A stretch of DNA of 64,000 nucleotides. Origin: Burkholderia sp. GTDB taxonomy: Bacteria; Pseudomonadota; Gammaproteobacteria; Burkholderiales; Burkholderiaceae. This document shows, one piece after another, positions 38,040-48,089 of this stretch (position 1 is its first letter; every line of letters starts with the position of its first letter). The stretch lies in NCBI GenBank assembly GCA_040954445.1, contig CP144361.1, positions 1,178,001 to 1,242,000 of the forward strand. The letters run 5' to 3'. The translations under genes were made by a program, and so were the position numbers. The notes beneath the pieces were generated by a model. It saw only the letters and a program-made list of their open reading frames with translations, was not told where the DNA came from and did no database searches.

Positions 38040-38114
38040 TGGTGGGCGGTACTGGAATCGAACCAGTGACCCCTGCCATGTGAAGGCAGTGCTCTACCGC
38101 TGAGCTAACCACCC
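38040..38114 (-). tRNA. tRNA-Val (CAC)
   Basis: On the minus strand GGGTGGT (38108-38114) pairs with ACCGCCC, the D arm is TAGCTCAGCGGTAGAGCA, the anticodon stem-loop is CTGCC-TTCACAT-GGCAG with anticodon CAC, the T arm contains GGTTCGATTCC, and CCA is encoded (38040-38042). It reads GUG valine codons. It lies between two inverted degenerate IS-A copies of the same lineage. A good promoter is found upstream. Confidence 0.95.
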
Positions 38115-38124
38115 TAATTCTTTA

Positions 38125-38154
38125 AAATTACGATGGGCTTTGTTGCGGTGTCAA
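38125..38154 (-). promoter_or_regulatory. Promoter of tRNA-Val
   Basis: On the minus strand a perfect -35 box TTGACA (38149-38154) and a -10 box TAATTT (38125-38130) are separated by 18 bases and placed 11 bases before the tRNA 5' end. The sequence between is free of IS-A, so the native promoter has survived. Confidence 0.7.
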
Positions 38155-38208
38155 GCCTTATTTTCGTCTCATGCACCCTTCAGGTGGATTCCCCATCCTT
38201 TGGGGGAT

Positions 38209-39231
38209 GTTGCATAAGTCAAGCGCGAGGACGCAATGGCATCGGCCGGTATAATTTCAGGCGATACGAACGGATTGCGGATGAGCGAGGTCCATCATGC
38301 GGTTGATGACGCGCCGACGCGAACGGCGACCTCGGTCGCCTGCGAGTCGATGTGACGCGCCCAGAGACAGTTGCCGGTGAGGGTCTTGAACCGATACATC
38401 GCATTCTCGGCAAGCGATCGCCGGTGGTGGCCACTGTCTTGCTTCCATTCTCCACGACCGTCACGGGCAATTGCATCAACCGCCCCATTACGCCACGCCG
38501 CACCGGGCATATGCGCTGGCCCATGAGCGCACTCTCGCGTGGCGGAATTGAAGGAATAGCACTGCATGCAGTAATAGCCGCATGCGATGGCTTGGTGTCG
38601 TAGGCACCGTCACTGCCGATGACATCGATTTGTTCGTCGCGTGGAATCTGGTCGGGCAACTTGGCCAGAGCGTCACCGTCAGCCACATTCTGATGCGTCA
38701 TTAGCGCGGTATGCACTTGACCCGTATTCGCGTTGAGCGCGAGATGGACTTTACGCCACGTGCACTCGCTGCGAGTAGCCGTATTGGCGCACTTTCCATT
38801 CACCTTCACCTTCGCCAGAGACCTTCAGACCAGTGCTGTCGACCACCAGATAGATCGCGGTTCGTTTTCGCGCAGGATCGGTAGGTCGACATCAAGTGTT
38901 TTTTCCTGGCGACAGAGCGTGGTGTAATTCGTCACCGGCAAGCTCGGAAAGGCCAGATCGCGCAGACTTTTGGCGAAACCTTGCAGGGCGCGCAACGTCA
39001 GTCGATAGACGGTCTTCACGCCAAGTAATGCCTGAATCACCGCATCGCCGTATAAACACGGGCGACCAGGTGTGGGTATGGCGTCGGGTATTCTGGCAAG
39101 GACGGCTTCATCTATTCATATCGTCACGCTCCCCCAGTTGATCAGGCCCGCATTATAGGCCGCCTAATTCCTGACATGGTAGCGTGCCTTCGGCTCACCT
39201 GTCTTGTGTATGTCCTTGCGCATTTTCTTGG
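38209..39231 (-). mobile_element. Degenerate IS-A copy, right of tRNA-Val
   Basis: A minus-oriented old copy with mutated right terminus (GTTGCATAAGTC) and no left terminus; it ends at GCGCATTTTCTT where a palindromic derivative begins. It shares private lesions with the copy at 36871-38005, so the two derive from one already damaged ancestor and now form an inverted pair around the tRNA. Confidence 0.88.
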
Positions 39232-39306
39232 CGTTGTTGCATAAATCGAGCGAAAGTCGTTGCGCGTAAACTTCAACGGCTTTCGCTCGATTTATCCAAC
39301 AACGCC
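39232..39306. repeat. Palindromic mini IS-A, 75 bp
   Basis: GGCGTTGTTGCATAAATC and its complement (with one change, TTATCCAACAACGCC) enclose CGAGCGAAAGTCGTTG and its near-complement around CGCGTAAACTT. The inner part corresponds to the IS-A left end, unlike the derivatives at 22325 and 47983, which come from the right end. No coding sequence. Confidence 0.75.
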
Positions 39307-39866
39307 GCACGTGGCGTAAAGTCCATCTCGCGCTCAACGCGAATACGGGTCAAGTGCATACCGCGCTCATGACGCATCAGAGTGTGGCTGACGCTGATGC
39401 TCTGGCCAAGTGGCTCGACCAGATTCCACGCGAAGAACAAATCGATGTCATCGGCGGTGACGGTGCCTACGACACCAAGCCATGCCATGCGGCCATTGCT
39501 GCACGCAGTGCTATTCCTTCGATTCCGCCACGCGAGGGTGCCGTTCATTGGCCAGCGGATAGGCCCGGTGCGGCGTGGCGTAATGGCGCGGTTGATGCAA
39601 TTGCCCGTGACGGTCGTCGAGAATGGAAGCAACACAGTGGCTACCACCGGCGATCGCTTGCCGAGAATGCGATGTATCGGTTCAAGACCCTCACCGGCCA
39701 CTGTCTCTGGGCGCGTCACATCGCCGCGCAGGCGACCGAGGTCGCCGTTCGCGTCGGCGTCATCAACCGCATGGCGGACCTCGCTCGTCCGCAATCCGTT
39801 CGTATCGCCTGAATTATGCCCGTCCGATGCCATGGCGTCCTCACGTTCGATTTATGCAACAACGCC
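39307..39866 (+). mobile_element. IS-A right-half fragment
   Basis: It starts at the codons for RTWRKVHLAL (residue 151) and runs to the right terminus at 39866, encoding D202 and E270 in an open frame but lacking the N-terminal half. It lies downstream of valS in convergent orientation. Confidence 0.88.
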
Positions 39867-39916
39867 TATTTCATGCATAAATTGATTCGTTATACAGCTT
39901 GGTTCAAGATTACACA
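39867..39916 (-). repeat. Unidentified dispersed repeat R3, partial copy
   Basis: On the minus strand the sequence CTTGAACCAAGCTGTATAACGAAT, then TTATGCATGAAATAG, matches with some changes the copies at 22270 and 63862. It is wedged between an IS-A end and the valS stop codon and may replace the native valS terminator. Confidence 0.45.
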
Positions 39917-39923
39917 TGTCGGA

Positions 39924-42794
39924 TTAATATTCCAGTAAACGAGCCAGCTGCGTGGCTAGTTTGTCGAGCGTGCTACGGAATTCGGCGATCCGCTTCTGCT
40001 CCTGTTTGACTACCACAGGCGGAGCCTTGGCCACGAAAGCCTCGTTGTCAAGCTTGGCCTCGCACTTGCAAATTTTGTTCTCGAGCCGAGCGACTTCCTT
40101 CGATAGGCGTTCGCATTCGGACTTCACGTCGATTTTGACCTGCAGCACCAGCTTGTTCACGCCGACGATAGCGATCGGCGCGCCTTGCGCCTCGCTGTCG
40201 AGCGCTGCCTCGTCGGCTACGATGCGGACTTCCGACAGACGCGCTAGCGCTTTCAGGTAAGGCGCGAAACTAGTGAGGTATTCAAGCCTGCCGGTGGCCA
40301 GCAGTGGCACGCGGATGGTTGGCGCCAGATTCATTTCACCACGCAGGTTGCGGCAGGCGTCGACCACCGCCTTCAGCTCGGTCGCCCATTCTTCGGATTG
40401 CTCGTCAAGCTTGGACAGGTCTGCCACTGGGTAAGCCTGCACCATCAACGAGGCCTCGCCCTCGGTCGCGCCAGATGGGTAGAGGCCCGCCAGTGGCGCG
40501 ACCTTCTGCCAGAGTGCCTCAGTGATAAACGGGATCACCGGGTGCGCCAGGCGCAGCACCGCTTCCAGAACACACAGCAAGGTGCGGCGAGTGGTGCGCT
40601 GCTGTTCGGGTGTTCCGTTCCGGATCTGCACCTTGGCCAGCTCGACGTACCAGTCGCAGTACTCGTCCCAGACGAACTTGTAAATGTTGTTGGCGATGTT
40701 GTCGAAGCGGTAGTTATCGAAGCCCTTGGCGATGTCGGCTTCTACGCGCTGCAGCAGCGAGACGATCCAGCGGTCGGCCGGAGAGAAGTCCAGGGAACCA
40801 CTAAGGTCGAAATCGCCGGCACCGCATGCCTCAGGCCTAGCGGTGCCGCAGTCAAGGCCCTCGGAGTTCATCAGCACGAAGCGCGTCGCGTTCCAGAGTT
40901 TATTGCAGAAGTTGCGGTAGCCCTCGCAGCGCACCAGGTCGAAGTTGACGTTGCGCCCGAGTGTGGCCATCGCGGCCATCGTGAAACGCAGCGCGTCGGT
41001 GCCAAAGGCTAGGATGCCGTCGGCGAATTCCTTGCGCGTCTTCTTCTCGATCAAGGCCGCCTGCTTCGGGTTCATCAGGCCACTAGTGCGCTTGGCGACC
41101 AGTTCCTCCAGGCTGATGCCATCGATGATATCGATCGGGTCGAGCGTGTTGCCCTTGCTCTTCGACATCTTCTGGCCTTCCGCGTCACGCACCAGTCCGT
41201 GCATGTAGACGGTGTAGAACGGCATCTTTCCGGTGAAATGCGTCGTCATCATGACCATCCGGGCGACCCAGAAGAAAATGATGTCGAAGCCGCTGACCAG
41301 CACCGAGGAGGGCAGGAAGTGCTCGAGCTCGAGCGTCTCGTTCGGCCAGCCGAGCGAGGAGAACGGTACTAGGGCCGAGGAGAACCAGGTATCGAGCACG
41401 TCCGCGTCGCGCTTGAGAGTCCCAGCATAGCCTGCCACGTCGGCCTTAGTGCGCGCACCGGCCTCGTCACGGGCCACGAAGATCTCACCGTTCTCGCCGT
41501 ACCAGGCCGGGATTTGGTGGCCCCACCAGAGCTGGCGCGAAATGCACCAGTCCTGGATGTTCTCCAGCCATTGATAGTAGGTTGTGGTCCAGTTTTCTGG
41601 CACGAACTTGATCTGGCCGTCGTGTACCACCTCGAGTGACACCTCGGTGATCGACTTACCCGGGTAGAAGCTGCCTTCCGGAGCCGGCTTGGTCATCGCC
41701 ACGAACCACTGGTCGGTTAACATCGGCTCGATCACCACGCCGGTGCGGTCGCCGCGCGGCACCATCAGCTTGTGAGACTGGACCGAGTTGAGCGCGCCGA
41801 CCGCTTCCAGATCGGCCACCACACGCCTGCGCGCCTCGAAGCGGTCCAGGCCGCGATAGGCCTCGGGTGCGTTGTCGTTGATCTTGGCATCGAGCGTGAA
41901 GATCTCGATCTGCGGTAGTTGGTGGCGCTGGCCTACCTGGTAGTCGTTGAGGTCGTGCGCGGGCGTGACCTTCACGGCGCCGGTACCGAACTCGCGGTTA
42001 ACGTAATCGTCGGCGATGATCGGGATCTCGCGGTTCGACAAAGGCAAGCGCACCGACTGGCCGATCAGGTGACGGTAGCGCTCGTCTTTCGGGTGCACCA
42101 TCACGGCGACGTCGCCGAGCATGGTTTCCGGGCGCGTAGTGGCCACCGTCAGGTGGCTTTCGCCTAAGCTCAGCGGGTAATTGATGTACCAGAGGCTGCC
42201 GTCCTCTTCCTCGCTGACCACCTCCAGGTCGGAGACGGCTGTCATCAGCACCGGGTCCCAGTTAACCAAGCGCTTGCCGCGATAGATCAGACCCTGCTCG
42301 TAAAGCTGCACGAACACCTCGCGCACCACGCTCGAGAGCTTGTCGTCCATCGTGAAGTATTCACGGCTCCAGTCGGTAGAAGCACCAAGCCGGCGCAGCT
42401 GGCCGCTAATCGTCGAGCCCGATTTCTCCTTCCACTCCCAGACGCACTGGACGAACTTCTCGCGGCCCAGATCGTGGCGCGAGATCTTCTGCGCGTCGAG
42501 CTGGCGCTCTACTACGATCTGCGTGGCAATGCCAGCGTGGTCGGTGCCCGGCACCCACAGCGTATTGTCGCCGCGCATGCGGTGGTAGCGTGTCAGGCTG
42601 TCCATGATGGTCTGGTTGAACGCGTGGCCCATGTGCAGTGTGCCGGTGACGTTCGGCGGCGGTAGATGGATCGAGAAATCTGGCTTGGCCGGATCGATCT
42701 TCGGGGCGGAATAGCCGCGCTTTTCCCACTCCGGTCCCCAATGGGATTCGATGGTTTTGGATTCAAAACTCTTCGCCAGCGTGCTGTCGCTCAT
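39924..42794 (-). CDS. valS: Valyl-tRNA synthetase
   Basis: ValS charges tRNA-Val and edits mischarged threonine. The 956-aa class I enzyme has the HIGH motif as HMGH (54-57, in [13 protein letters not shown]), the editing (CP1) domain around [30 protein letters not shown] in the catalytic domain, an anticodon-binding helical domain and a C-terminal coiled coil (about 880-950). The length matches E. coli ValS (951 aa). The start is ATG 42794 ([10 protein letters not shown]), because upstream codons in frame are not conserved-looking. It is transcribed divergently from uvrD across a 333-base spacer. Its cognate tRNA-Val(CAC) lies 1.8 kb downstream. Confidence 0.97.
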   Translation of the reverse strand: MSDSTLAKSFESKTIESHWGPEWEKRGYSAPKIDPAKPDFSIHLPPPNVTGTLHMGHAFNQTIMDSLTRYHRMRGDNTLWVPGTDHAGIATQIVVERQLDAQKISRHDLGREKFVQCVWEWKEKSGSTISGQLRRLGASTDWSREYFTMDDKLSSVVREVFVQLYEQGLIYRGKRLVNWDPVLMTAVSDLEVVSEEEDGSLWYINYPLSLGESHLTVATTRPETMLGDVAVMVHPKDERYRHLIGQSVRLPLSNREIPIIADDYVNREFGTGAVKVTPAHDLNDYQVGQRHQLPQIEIFTLDAKINDNAPEAYRGLDRFEARRRVVADLEAVGALNSVQSHKLMVPRGDRTGVVIEPMLTDQWFVAMTKPAPEGSFYPGKSITEVSLEVVHDGQIKFVPENWTTTYYQWLENIQDWCISRQLWWGHQIPAWYGENGEIFVARDEAGARTKADVAGYAGTLKRDADVLDTWFSSALVPFSSLGWPNETLELEHFLPSSVLVSGFDIIFFWVARMVMMTTHFTGKMPFYTVYMHGLVRDAEGQKMSKSKGNTLDPIDIIDGISLEELVAKRTSGLMNPKQAALIEKKTRKEFADGILAFGTDALRFTMAAMATLGRNVNFDLVRCEGYRNFCNKLWNATRFVLMNSEGLDCGTARPEACGAGDFDLSGSLDFSPADRWIVSLLQRVEADIAKGFDNYRFDNIANNIYKFVWDEYCDWYVELAKVQIRNGTPEQQRTTRRTLLCVLEAVLRLAHPVIPFITEALWQKVAPLAGLYPSGATEGEASLMVQAYPVADLSKLDEQSEEWATELKAVVDACRNLRGEMNLAPTIRVPLLATGRLEYLTSFAPYLKALARLSEVRIVADEAALDSEAQGAPIAIVGVNKLVLQVKIDVKSECERLSKEVARLENKICKCEAKLDNEAFVAKAPPVVVKQEQKRIAEFRSTLDKLATQLARLLEY

Positions 42795-43127
42795 GGTTGG
42801 AATGGCCTGAAAAATACGTGAAACGAAGGTCCTCGCCCCAAGGGACGGGGAATCCTCCCTAAGAGATTGATGAGGAAATTGACAATTATAAATGGGCACG
42901 CATAGCGCCAGGGTGGGCGTGGTTGCCGGGCGGGGACGGTTCGGGACGACGGTAGAGGCCCCCCGTGGGGAGCCGATTTCTGGGGCGCGCGGGCCTATTA
43001 AGAATCAATAGCTCGTACCTGGATTGGGCACGACCGACCGGCCCGCGAGCCGGTGCGAACGTTCTATAATGGCGGCTCTGGGGTTCTTAACTTCCCTTCT
43101 TCCGTCCTGCTCGATACCCGCTTCCTC
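42795..43127. promoter_or_regulatory. Divergent valS-uvrD intergenic region
   Basis: 333 bases without a gene. A TATAAT on the minus strand (42885-42890, about 90 bases before the valS start) and a TATAAT on the plus strand (43065-43070, about 58 bases before the uvrD start) are good -10 candidates; neither has a clear -35 box. G-rich stretches near 42930-43000 can form several weak inverted repeats. No IS-A sequence is present, so this is one of the few intact native control regions in the window. Confidence 0.55.
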
Positions 43128-45512
43128 ATGCCTGATCTGCTCATCAACCTGAATCCCGAACAATACGCTGCCGTCACGCTCCCGAACGAGCCGGCGCTGA
43201 TCCTCGCCGGTGCGGGCAGCGGAAAGACACGCGTGCTGATCACGCGGATCGCCTGGCTGATCCAGCAGGGTTTTGCCTCGCCGCCCACCTTACTGGCCGT
43301 GACTTTCACTAATAAAGCAGCGCGCGAGATGCTATCGCGTCTGTCAGTGATGATGCCAATCGACACACGCGGCATGTGGATTGGCACCTTCCACGGCCTC
43401 TGCAATCGTATGCTGCGCGCACACTATCGGGCCGCGGGCCTGCCGCAGACCTTCCAGATCCTCGACACAGCCGACCAGCTCTTGGCGATCAAGCGCCTGA
43501 TGAAGGTCTCGAACATCGACGACGAGAACTACCCGCCGAAGAACGTCCAGTACTTCATCAACAATGCCAAGGAGCAAAGCCTGCGTCCGGACAAGGTGGA
43601 CGCCACCGACAACTGCAACCGGATGTTCGTCGAGCTCTACCAGGCCTACGACCAGCAATGCCAGCGTGAGGGCGTGGTCGATTTTCCCGAGTTGCTGCTA
43701 CGCTGCTACGAGCTGCTGAGCTTGAACGCGCCGCTGCGCGCACAGTACCAGGCACGCTTCCGGCACATCCTGGTCGACGAGTTTCAGGATACTAACAAGC
43801 TGCAGTACGCCTGGCTCAAGCTTCTGATGGGCGGCCAGAACGCGATTTTCGCGGTGGGCGACGACGACCAGTCGATCTACGCCTTTCGAGGCGCGAACGT
43901 CGGCAACATGCACGACTTCGTGGATGAGTTCCGAGTGCACAACCGGATCCAGCTGGAGAAAAACTATCGCTCGCACGGAAACATCCTCGCCGCGGCCAAC
44001 CGCCTAATCTCACACAATTCACGCCGGCTCGGCAAGAACTTACGTACCGACGCGGGGCATGGCGAGGCGGTGCACGTTTACGAGGCGGCCACCGATTCTC
44101 AAGAGGCTGGCTGGATCGTTAAGGAGGTCTGCTCGCTGATCAATAACGGCCTGGCGTGTAGCGAAGTAGCGGTGCTCTATCGCAGTAACGCGCAGTCGCG
44201 CGCGATCGAGCACACCCTGATGACGGCGGGGATTCCCTATCATGTCTATGGCGGCCTGCGGTTCTTTGAGCGTCAGGAAATCAAGCATGCGCTGGCCTAC
44301 CTGCGCCTGATCGACAACCCGAGCGACGATACTGCCTTCGCGCGGGTTGTCAATTTCCCGACGCGGGGGATCGGCGCGCGCTCGATCGAGCAACTCGCCG
44401 ACGCGGCGCGCCTCCACAACTGCGCAATGGCGGCGGCGATTCCCTACGTGATGGGCAAGGTTAGCACCAGCCTGGACAGTTTCGCCAACCTGATCGCGAA
44501 GATACGCGCCGAGACTGCGCAGATGAGCCTGCCCGAGATGGTTGAACACGTGGTGTACGCCAGCGGCCTGGCCGATTTTTACCAAAGCGCGCGCGAGGGG
44601 CAGGATCGCCTGGGGAACCTGCAGGGACTAGTCAACGCGGCCACTGCCTTCGTCAGCGAGGAAGGCTATGGGCTCAATACGCCGGCGCGCTCGATCCCGC
44701 TGAGCCCTGGCGCAATCACGGTGCTCGAGAGCACGTTGGACGGCGGTGCCGACGAGGTGCTGGCACCGACCGAGCTGGGTGCCCCGGCCCAGAATCCCGA
44801 TACCATGACGCCACTGGCCAGTTTCCTTTCACATGCCTCGCTGGAGGCCGGTGACAACCAGGCCCAGGCGGGCCTGGACGCGGTACAGCTGATGACGGTG
44901 CACGCTGCTAAGGGCCTCGAATTCGCGGCGGTGTTCATCACCGGGCTCGAGGAAGGCCTGTTCCCGCATGAGAACAGCGCGCTCGAGTCGGCTGGCCTAG
45001 AAGAGGAGCGTCGGCTGATGTACGTTGCGATCACGCGCGCCAAGGAGCGGCTCTACCTATCCTTCGCGCAGCGCCGGGTGTTGCATGGCCAGACGCGCTA
45101 CAGCATCCGCTCGCGCTTCTTCGACGAGCTTCCGCAGCATGTGCTGAAGTGGCTGACGCCGCAGGTCGAAGCCGGCAGCCGCTGGAGTAGCAGCGGTGCC
45201 GACAACCCCGGCTGGGGCCGCAACTGGTTCTCGAAGCTTGGTAGTGGTGGCAATGGCGGCGGCGCGCGCGAGAGCGTGGTCGACGCAGTCGTGTCGGTGC
45301 GGCTTCCGGCCTTCACCAACGCGCAGAGCGCGAGCGGCAGCGGTTTCAAGGTCGGCCAGCCAGTGTTCCATACCAAGTTTGGCGAAGGCACGGTGACGGC
45401 CCTCGAAGGGGAGGGCGCGGACGCGAAGGCCCAAGTCTGTTTCAAGCGGCATGGCGAGAAATGGCTGGCACTGGCGGTGGCAAAACTCCAAGCAGTGGAA
45501 TCACTGCGATGA
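43128..45512 (+). CDS. uvrD: UvrD/Rep-type DNA helicase
   Basis: A superfamily 1A 3'-5' helicase acting in nucleotide excision and mismatch repair. The 794-aa protein shows motif I AGAGSGKT (K33), motif II VDEFQDTN, motif III GDDDQSIYAFRGA, motif IV NYRSHGNI, motif V VHAAKGLEF and motif VI MYVAITRAKERLYLSF. The C-terminus ends in a Tudor-like UvrD/PcrA segment (VGQPVFHTKFGEGTVTALEG). An insertion of about 55 residues in the 2B region (STLDGGADEVLAPTELGAPA) is typical of betaproteobacterial UvrD. The start is ATG 43128 (MPDLLINLNP). The gene is complete. Confidence 0.95.
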   Translation: MPDLLINLNPEQYAAVTLPNEPALILAGAGSGKTRVLITRIAWLIQQGFASPPTLLAVTFTNKAAREMLSRLSVMMPIDTRGMWIGTFHGLCNRMLRAHYRAAGLPQTFQILDTADQLLAIKRLMKVSNIDDENYPPKNVQYFINNAKEQSLRPDKVDATDNCNRMFVELYQAYDQQCQREGVVDFPELLLRCYELLSLNAPLRAQYQARFRHILVDEFQDTNKLQYAWLKLLMGGQNAIFAVGDDDQSIYAFRGANVGNMHDFVDEFRVHNRIQLEKNYRSHGNILAAANRLISHNSRRLGKNLRTDAGHGEAVHVYEAATDSQEAGWIVKEVCSLINNGLACSEVAVLYRSNAQSRAIEHTLMTAGIPYHVYGGLRFFERQEIKHALAYLRLIDNPSDDTAFARVVNFPTRGIGARSIEQLADAARLHNCAMAAAIPYVMGKVSTSLDSFANLIAKIRAETAQMSLPEMVEHVVYASGLADFYQSAREGQDRLGNLQGLVNAATAFVSEEGYGLNTPARSIPLSPGAITVLESTLDGGADEVLAPTELGAPAQNPDTMTPLASFLSHASLEAGDNQAQAGLDAVQLMTVHAAKGLEFAAVFITGLEEGLFPHENSALESAGLEEERRLMYVAITRAKERLYLSFAQRRVLHGQTRYSIRSRFFDELPQHVLKWLTPQVEAGSRWSSSGADNPGWGRNWFSKLGSGGNGGGARESVVDAVVSVRLPAFTNAQSASGSGFKVGQPVFHTKFGEGTVTALEGEGADAKAQVCFKRHGEKWLALAVAKLQAVESLR

Positions 45513-45655
45513 CGACTCTGCAATTCAATAGGAATCGGATGCTCGGCATCCTCGCCAGGCTGCCCCAGGAACTCGGCGAGCTATTCACCTCGATGTTAGG
45601 TCCCGAGGGCACCCCATCCAGACGGCCTCACTGGGCCAGTGTGAGTACCGCGTAA
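45509..45655 (+). CDS. Possible 48-aa ORF overlapping the uvrD stop
   Basis: An ATG overlaps the uvrD stop codon (ATGA at 45509-45512) and opens 48 codons (MTTLQFNRNRMLGILARLPQ... to ...WASVSTA). The overlap would permit translational coupling. The protein resembles nothing I know and may be the 5' stub of a lost gene or chance. Beyond it the sequence to 45754 has lower GC and no visible genes. Confidence 0.25.
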   Translation: MTTLQFNRNRMLGILARLPQELGELFTSMLGPEGTPSRRPHWASVSTA

Positions 45656-45754
45656 GAGGCTAGTTCAAAAAATCTACTCAGTAACGCCTGAAGATATTTC
45701 AATAGACGAACGAGCAGCTAAGTTTCAGAAGTGCTTCGTGAATGGGTATTGTCG

Positions 45755-45902
45755 GGAGTTCTTGCATAAATCGAGTGTGTCCTTGGGACATTTTCTTGGC
45801 AAAAATTAGGCAGTTACTTTGGAGTCTGACTTGATAGGGGCTGGCCCCGCGACCGTTGCGCGTAAACGTCAACGGATCTCGCTCGATTTATGCAACAACG
45901 CC
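45755..45902 (-). mobile_element. Internally deleted IS-A remnant
   Basis: A mutated right terminus (GGAGTTCTTGCATAAATC) is joined after a few bases directly to the leader and left terminus (...GATTTATGCAACAACGCC at 45902); the whole transposase gene is missing. It is a deletion derivative of about 148 bp with both ends. A further terminus-like piece (GCTCGCTTTATCCAACAACG) follows at about 45925-45946 and overlaps the rfbA 3' end. Confidence 0.75.
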
Positions 45903-45932
45903 CCTGCGATGCCATCACGTTCCACGCTCGCT

Positions 45933-46883
45933 TTATCCAACAACGCTTTTCAGATTTGAGGCCGTTCTGTCTAAACAACCGGATCCGCTACACTTGGATT
46001 GCCAGGCCACCTGTTCCGTCAGGAGATGCTTTAAATAGTGGCCGTAGGCGTTCTTGGCTAGCGGCTGCGCCAGCTTGAGCACCTGCTCGCCATCGATCCA
46101 GCCATGCCGATAGGCGATTTCCTCTGGACAGGCCACCACCAGCCCCTGGCGCTTCTGCAGCGTCGCGATGAAGGTCGCGGCCTCGATCAACGAGTCGTGC
46201 GTGCCGGTATCGAGCCAGGCATAACCGCGGGCCATGATCTCGATATCGAGCCGACCAAGCTCGAGATAGCGTGAATTTATGTCGGTAATCTCGAGCTCGC
46301 CGCGGGCCGAAGGTTTGATGTCGGTGGCGATGTCGCAGACCTCCTTGTCGTAAAAATACAGCCCGGTGACAGCATAGTTCGAGCGCGGTTTTGCCGGCTT
46401 TTCCTCGATCGACAACGGGCGAAAATCTGCGTCGAACTCGACCACGCCGTAGCGCTCAGGATCCTGTACGTGATAGGCGAACACGGTTGCGCGACCGTGG
46501 CGCTGGTCGGCATGCCGGAGGTACCTGACTAGATCGTGGCCGTGGAAGATATTATCGCCGAGGATCAGCGTCGATGGATCGCCGCCGATGAACTCCCGAC
46601 CGATCAGGAAGGCCTGGGCGAGCCCGTCGGGCGAAGGCTGCACCGCATAGCAGATATTCATGCCCCACTGCGCGCCGTCGCCGAGCATCGCCTCGAAGCG
46701 CAGCGTGTCCTGCGGCGTCGAAATGATCAGCACATCGCGGATCCCCGCGATCATCAGAGTCGACAGAGGGTAGTAAATCATCGGCTTGTCATAGACTGGC
46801 AGCAGCTGCTTCGACACCGCGTGCGTGATCGGATAGAGACGCGTGCCGGAGCCGCCGGCCAGGATGATGCCCTTGCGTTCCAT
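45933..46883 (-). CDS. rfbA: Glucose-1-phosphate thymidylyltransferase with IS-derived tail
   Basis: RfbA (RmlA) makes dTDP-glucose, the first step to dTDP-rhamnose for O-antigen and capsule. From ATG 46883 ([10 protein letters not shown]) the enzyme shows the nucleotide-binding [40 protein letters not shown] and EEKPAKPRS segments. The family sequence ends near residue 293 ([10 protein letters not shown]). Here about 23 extra residues follow, finishing ...LKSVVG with a TAA from an IS-A terminus, so the native stop and the downstream genes rfbC and rfbD are gone. The core enzyme looks complete. It follows rfbB by 47 bases. Confidence 0.93.
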   Translation of the reverse strand: MERKGIILAGGSGTRLYPITHAVSKQLLPVYDKPMIYYPLSTLMIAGIRDVLIISTPQDTLRFEAMLGDGAQWGMNICYAVQPSPDGLAQAFLIGREFIGGDPSTLILGDNIFHGHDLVRYLRHADQRHGRATVFAYHVQDPERYGVVEFDADFRPLSIEEKPAKPRSNYAVTGLYFYDKEVCDIATDIKPSARGELEITDINSRYLELGRLDIEIMARGYAWLDTGTHDSLIEAATFIATLQKRQGLVVACPEEIAYRHGWIDGEQVLKLAQPLAKNAYGHYLKHLLTEQVAWQSKCSGSGCLDRTASNLKSVVG

Positions 46884-46930
46884 GGTTTTATTCCTCATCA
46901 CGCGCGCTGCGCATAGTTCATCTCAACCCA

Positions 46931-47959
46931 CTACAATAACTCGCCCGAGGCGCTTTCGGCCGCCCACGCCTGGTTGTCGAGATACCAGCGCACCGTCTTC
47001 GCCATGCCGCTCTCGAAGGTCTCAACCGGCCTCCAGCCGAGCTCGCACTCGAGCTTGCACGCATCGATTGCGTAGCGACGGTCATGGCCTGGACGATCGG
47101 TGACGAAGCTGATCTGCTCGCGATACGATGCGCCCGCCTTCGGTTGCAACTCTGCCAGCAGGTCGCAGAGCACGTGCACCACATCGAGGTTCTTCTTCTC
47201 GTTCCAGCCGCCGACATTGTAGGTTTCTCCGGGCACGCCACGCGCGAGCACCTCACGGATCGCTGAGCAGTGGTCGCCGACATAGAGCCAGTCGCGTACG
47301 TTCTGGCCATCGCCATAGACGGGCAGAGGTTTGCCTGCGAGCGCATTGGCGATCGTCAGCGGAATCAGCTTCTCGGGGAACTGGTACGGCCCGTAGTTGT
47401 TTGAGCAATTGGTGGTAAGCACCGGCAGGCCGTAGGTGTGGAAATAGGCGCGCACCAGGTGGTCGGAGCCGGCCTTGGTCGCCGAGTATGGGCTGTTCGG
47501 CGCATACGGCGTAGTTTCCGAGAACTGCGGGTCGGTGAGCGACAGCGAGCCGAACACCTCGTCGGTGGACACGTGCAAGTAGCGGAACGCAGTCTTCTCT
47601 CCAGCGTCGAGCGTGTTCCAGTACTGACGGGCCGCCTCGAGCATCGTGAAGGTACCGACTACGTTGGTCTGCACAAAATCGGCGGGACCGTGTATCGACC
47701 GATCCACATGGCTTTCAGCCGCAAAATGGAGGAGCGCGCGCGGGCGGTACTCCGCCAACAACGCGTCGATGGCCGCCCGATCGCAGATATCGACACGGAA
47801 GAACACATGATTCGGATCGTCTTGCAGCGACTTCAGCGTACCCCGGTTACCGGCGTACGTGAGCTTATCAATATTCAACACTGGCTCGTCCGACTGCGCG
47901 AACCAGTCCAGCACGAAATTGGCACCGATAAAACCGGCACCGCCCGTCACCAAAATCAT
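46931..47959 (-). CDS. rfbB: dTDP-glucose 4,6-dehydratase
   Basis: RfbB (RmlB) converts dTDP-glucose to the 4-keto-6-deoxy intermediate. The 342-aa short-chain dehydrogenase-type enzyme has the NAD loop [11 protein letters not shown] (residues 5-15), [21 protein letters not shown] and the catalytic [14 protein letters not shown]. It is about 10 residues shorter than usual: after YLDNQAW it ends [10 protein letters not shown] with a TAG stop, so the C-terminus is altered. The start is ATG 47959 ([10 protein letters not shown]) with AAAGAGAT as a ribosome-binding site. A 68-bp IS-A palindrome lies 23 bases upstream, and an ATG in its tip reads in frame into the gene ([12 protein letters not shown] before the native Met). 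Confidence 0.95.
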   Translation of the reverse strand: MILVTGGAGFIGANFVLDWFAQSDEPVLNIDKLTYAGNRGTLKSLQDDPNHVFFRVDICDRAAIDALLAEYRPRALLHFAAESHVDRSIHGPADFVQTNVVGTFTMLEAARQYWNTLDAGEKTAFRYLHVSTDEVFGSLSLTDPQFSETTPYAPNSPYSATKAGSDHLVRAYFHTYGLPVLTTNCSNNYGPYQFPEKLIPLTIANALAGKPLPVYGDGQNVRDWLYVGDHCSAIREVLARGVPGETYNVGGWNEKKNLDVVHVLCDLLAELQPKAGASYREQISFVTDRPGHDRRYAIDACKLECELGWRPVETFESGMAKTVRWYLDNQAWAAESASGELL

Positions 47960-47982
47960 GGGATCTCTTTTGTCGAAAAACC

Positions 47983-48050
47983 GGCGTTGTTGCATAAATC
48001 GAGTGTGAGGATGCTATTGCATCCTCACACTCGATTTATGCAACAACGCC
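47983..48050. repeat. Perfect 68-bp palindrome of IS-A right ends
   Basis: GGCGTTGTTGCATAAATC plus GAGTGTGAGGATGC and the exact complement form a 68-base palindrome with practically no loop. It is the smallest double-right-end derivative in the window. It sits directly upstream of rfbB and can form a long hairpin in the leader of that gene. The 9-base flanks (CGAAAAACC, TCGGAACGA) are not duplicated. Confidence 0.85.
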
Positions 48051-48089
48051 TCGGAACGAGAGATTGAGCTTGCCGGCGATCCCCCGCAA

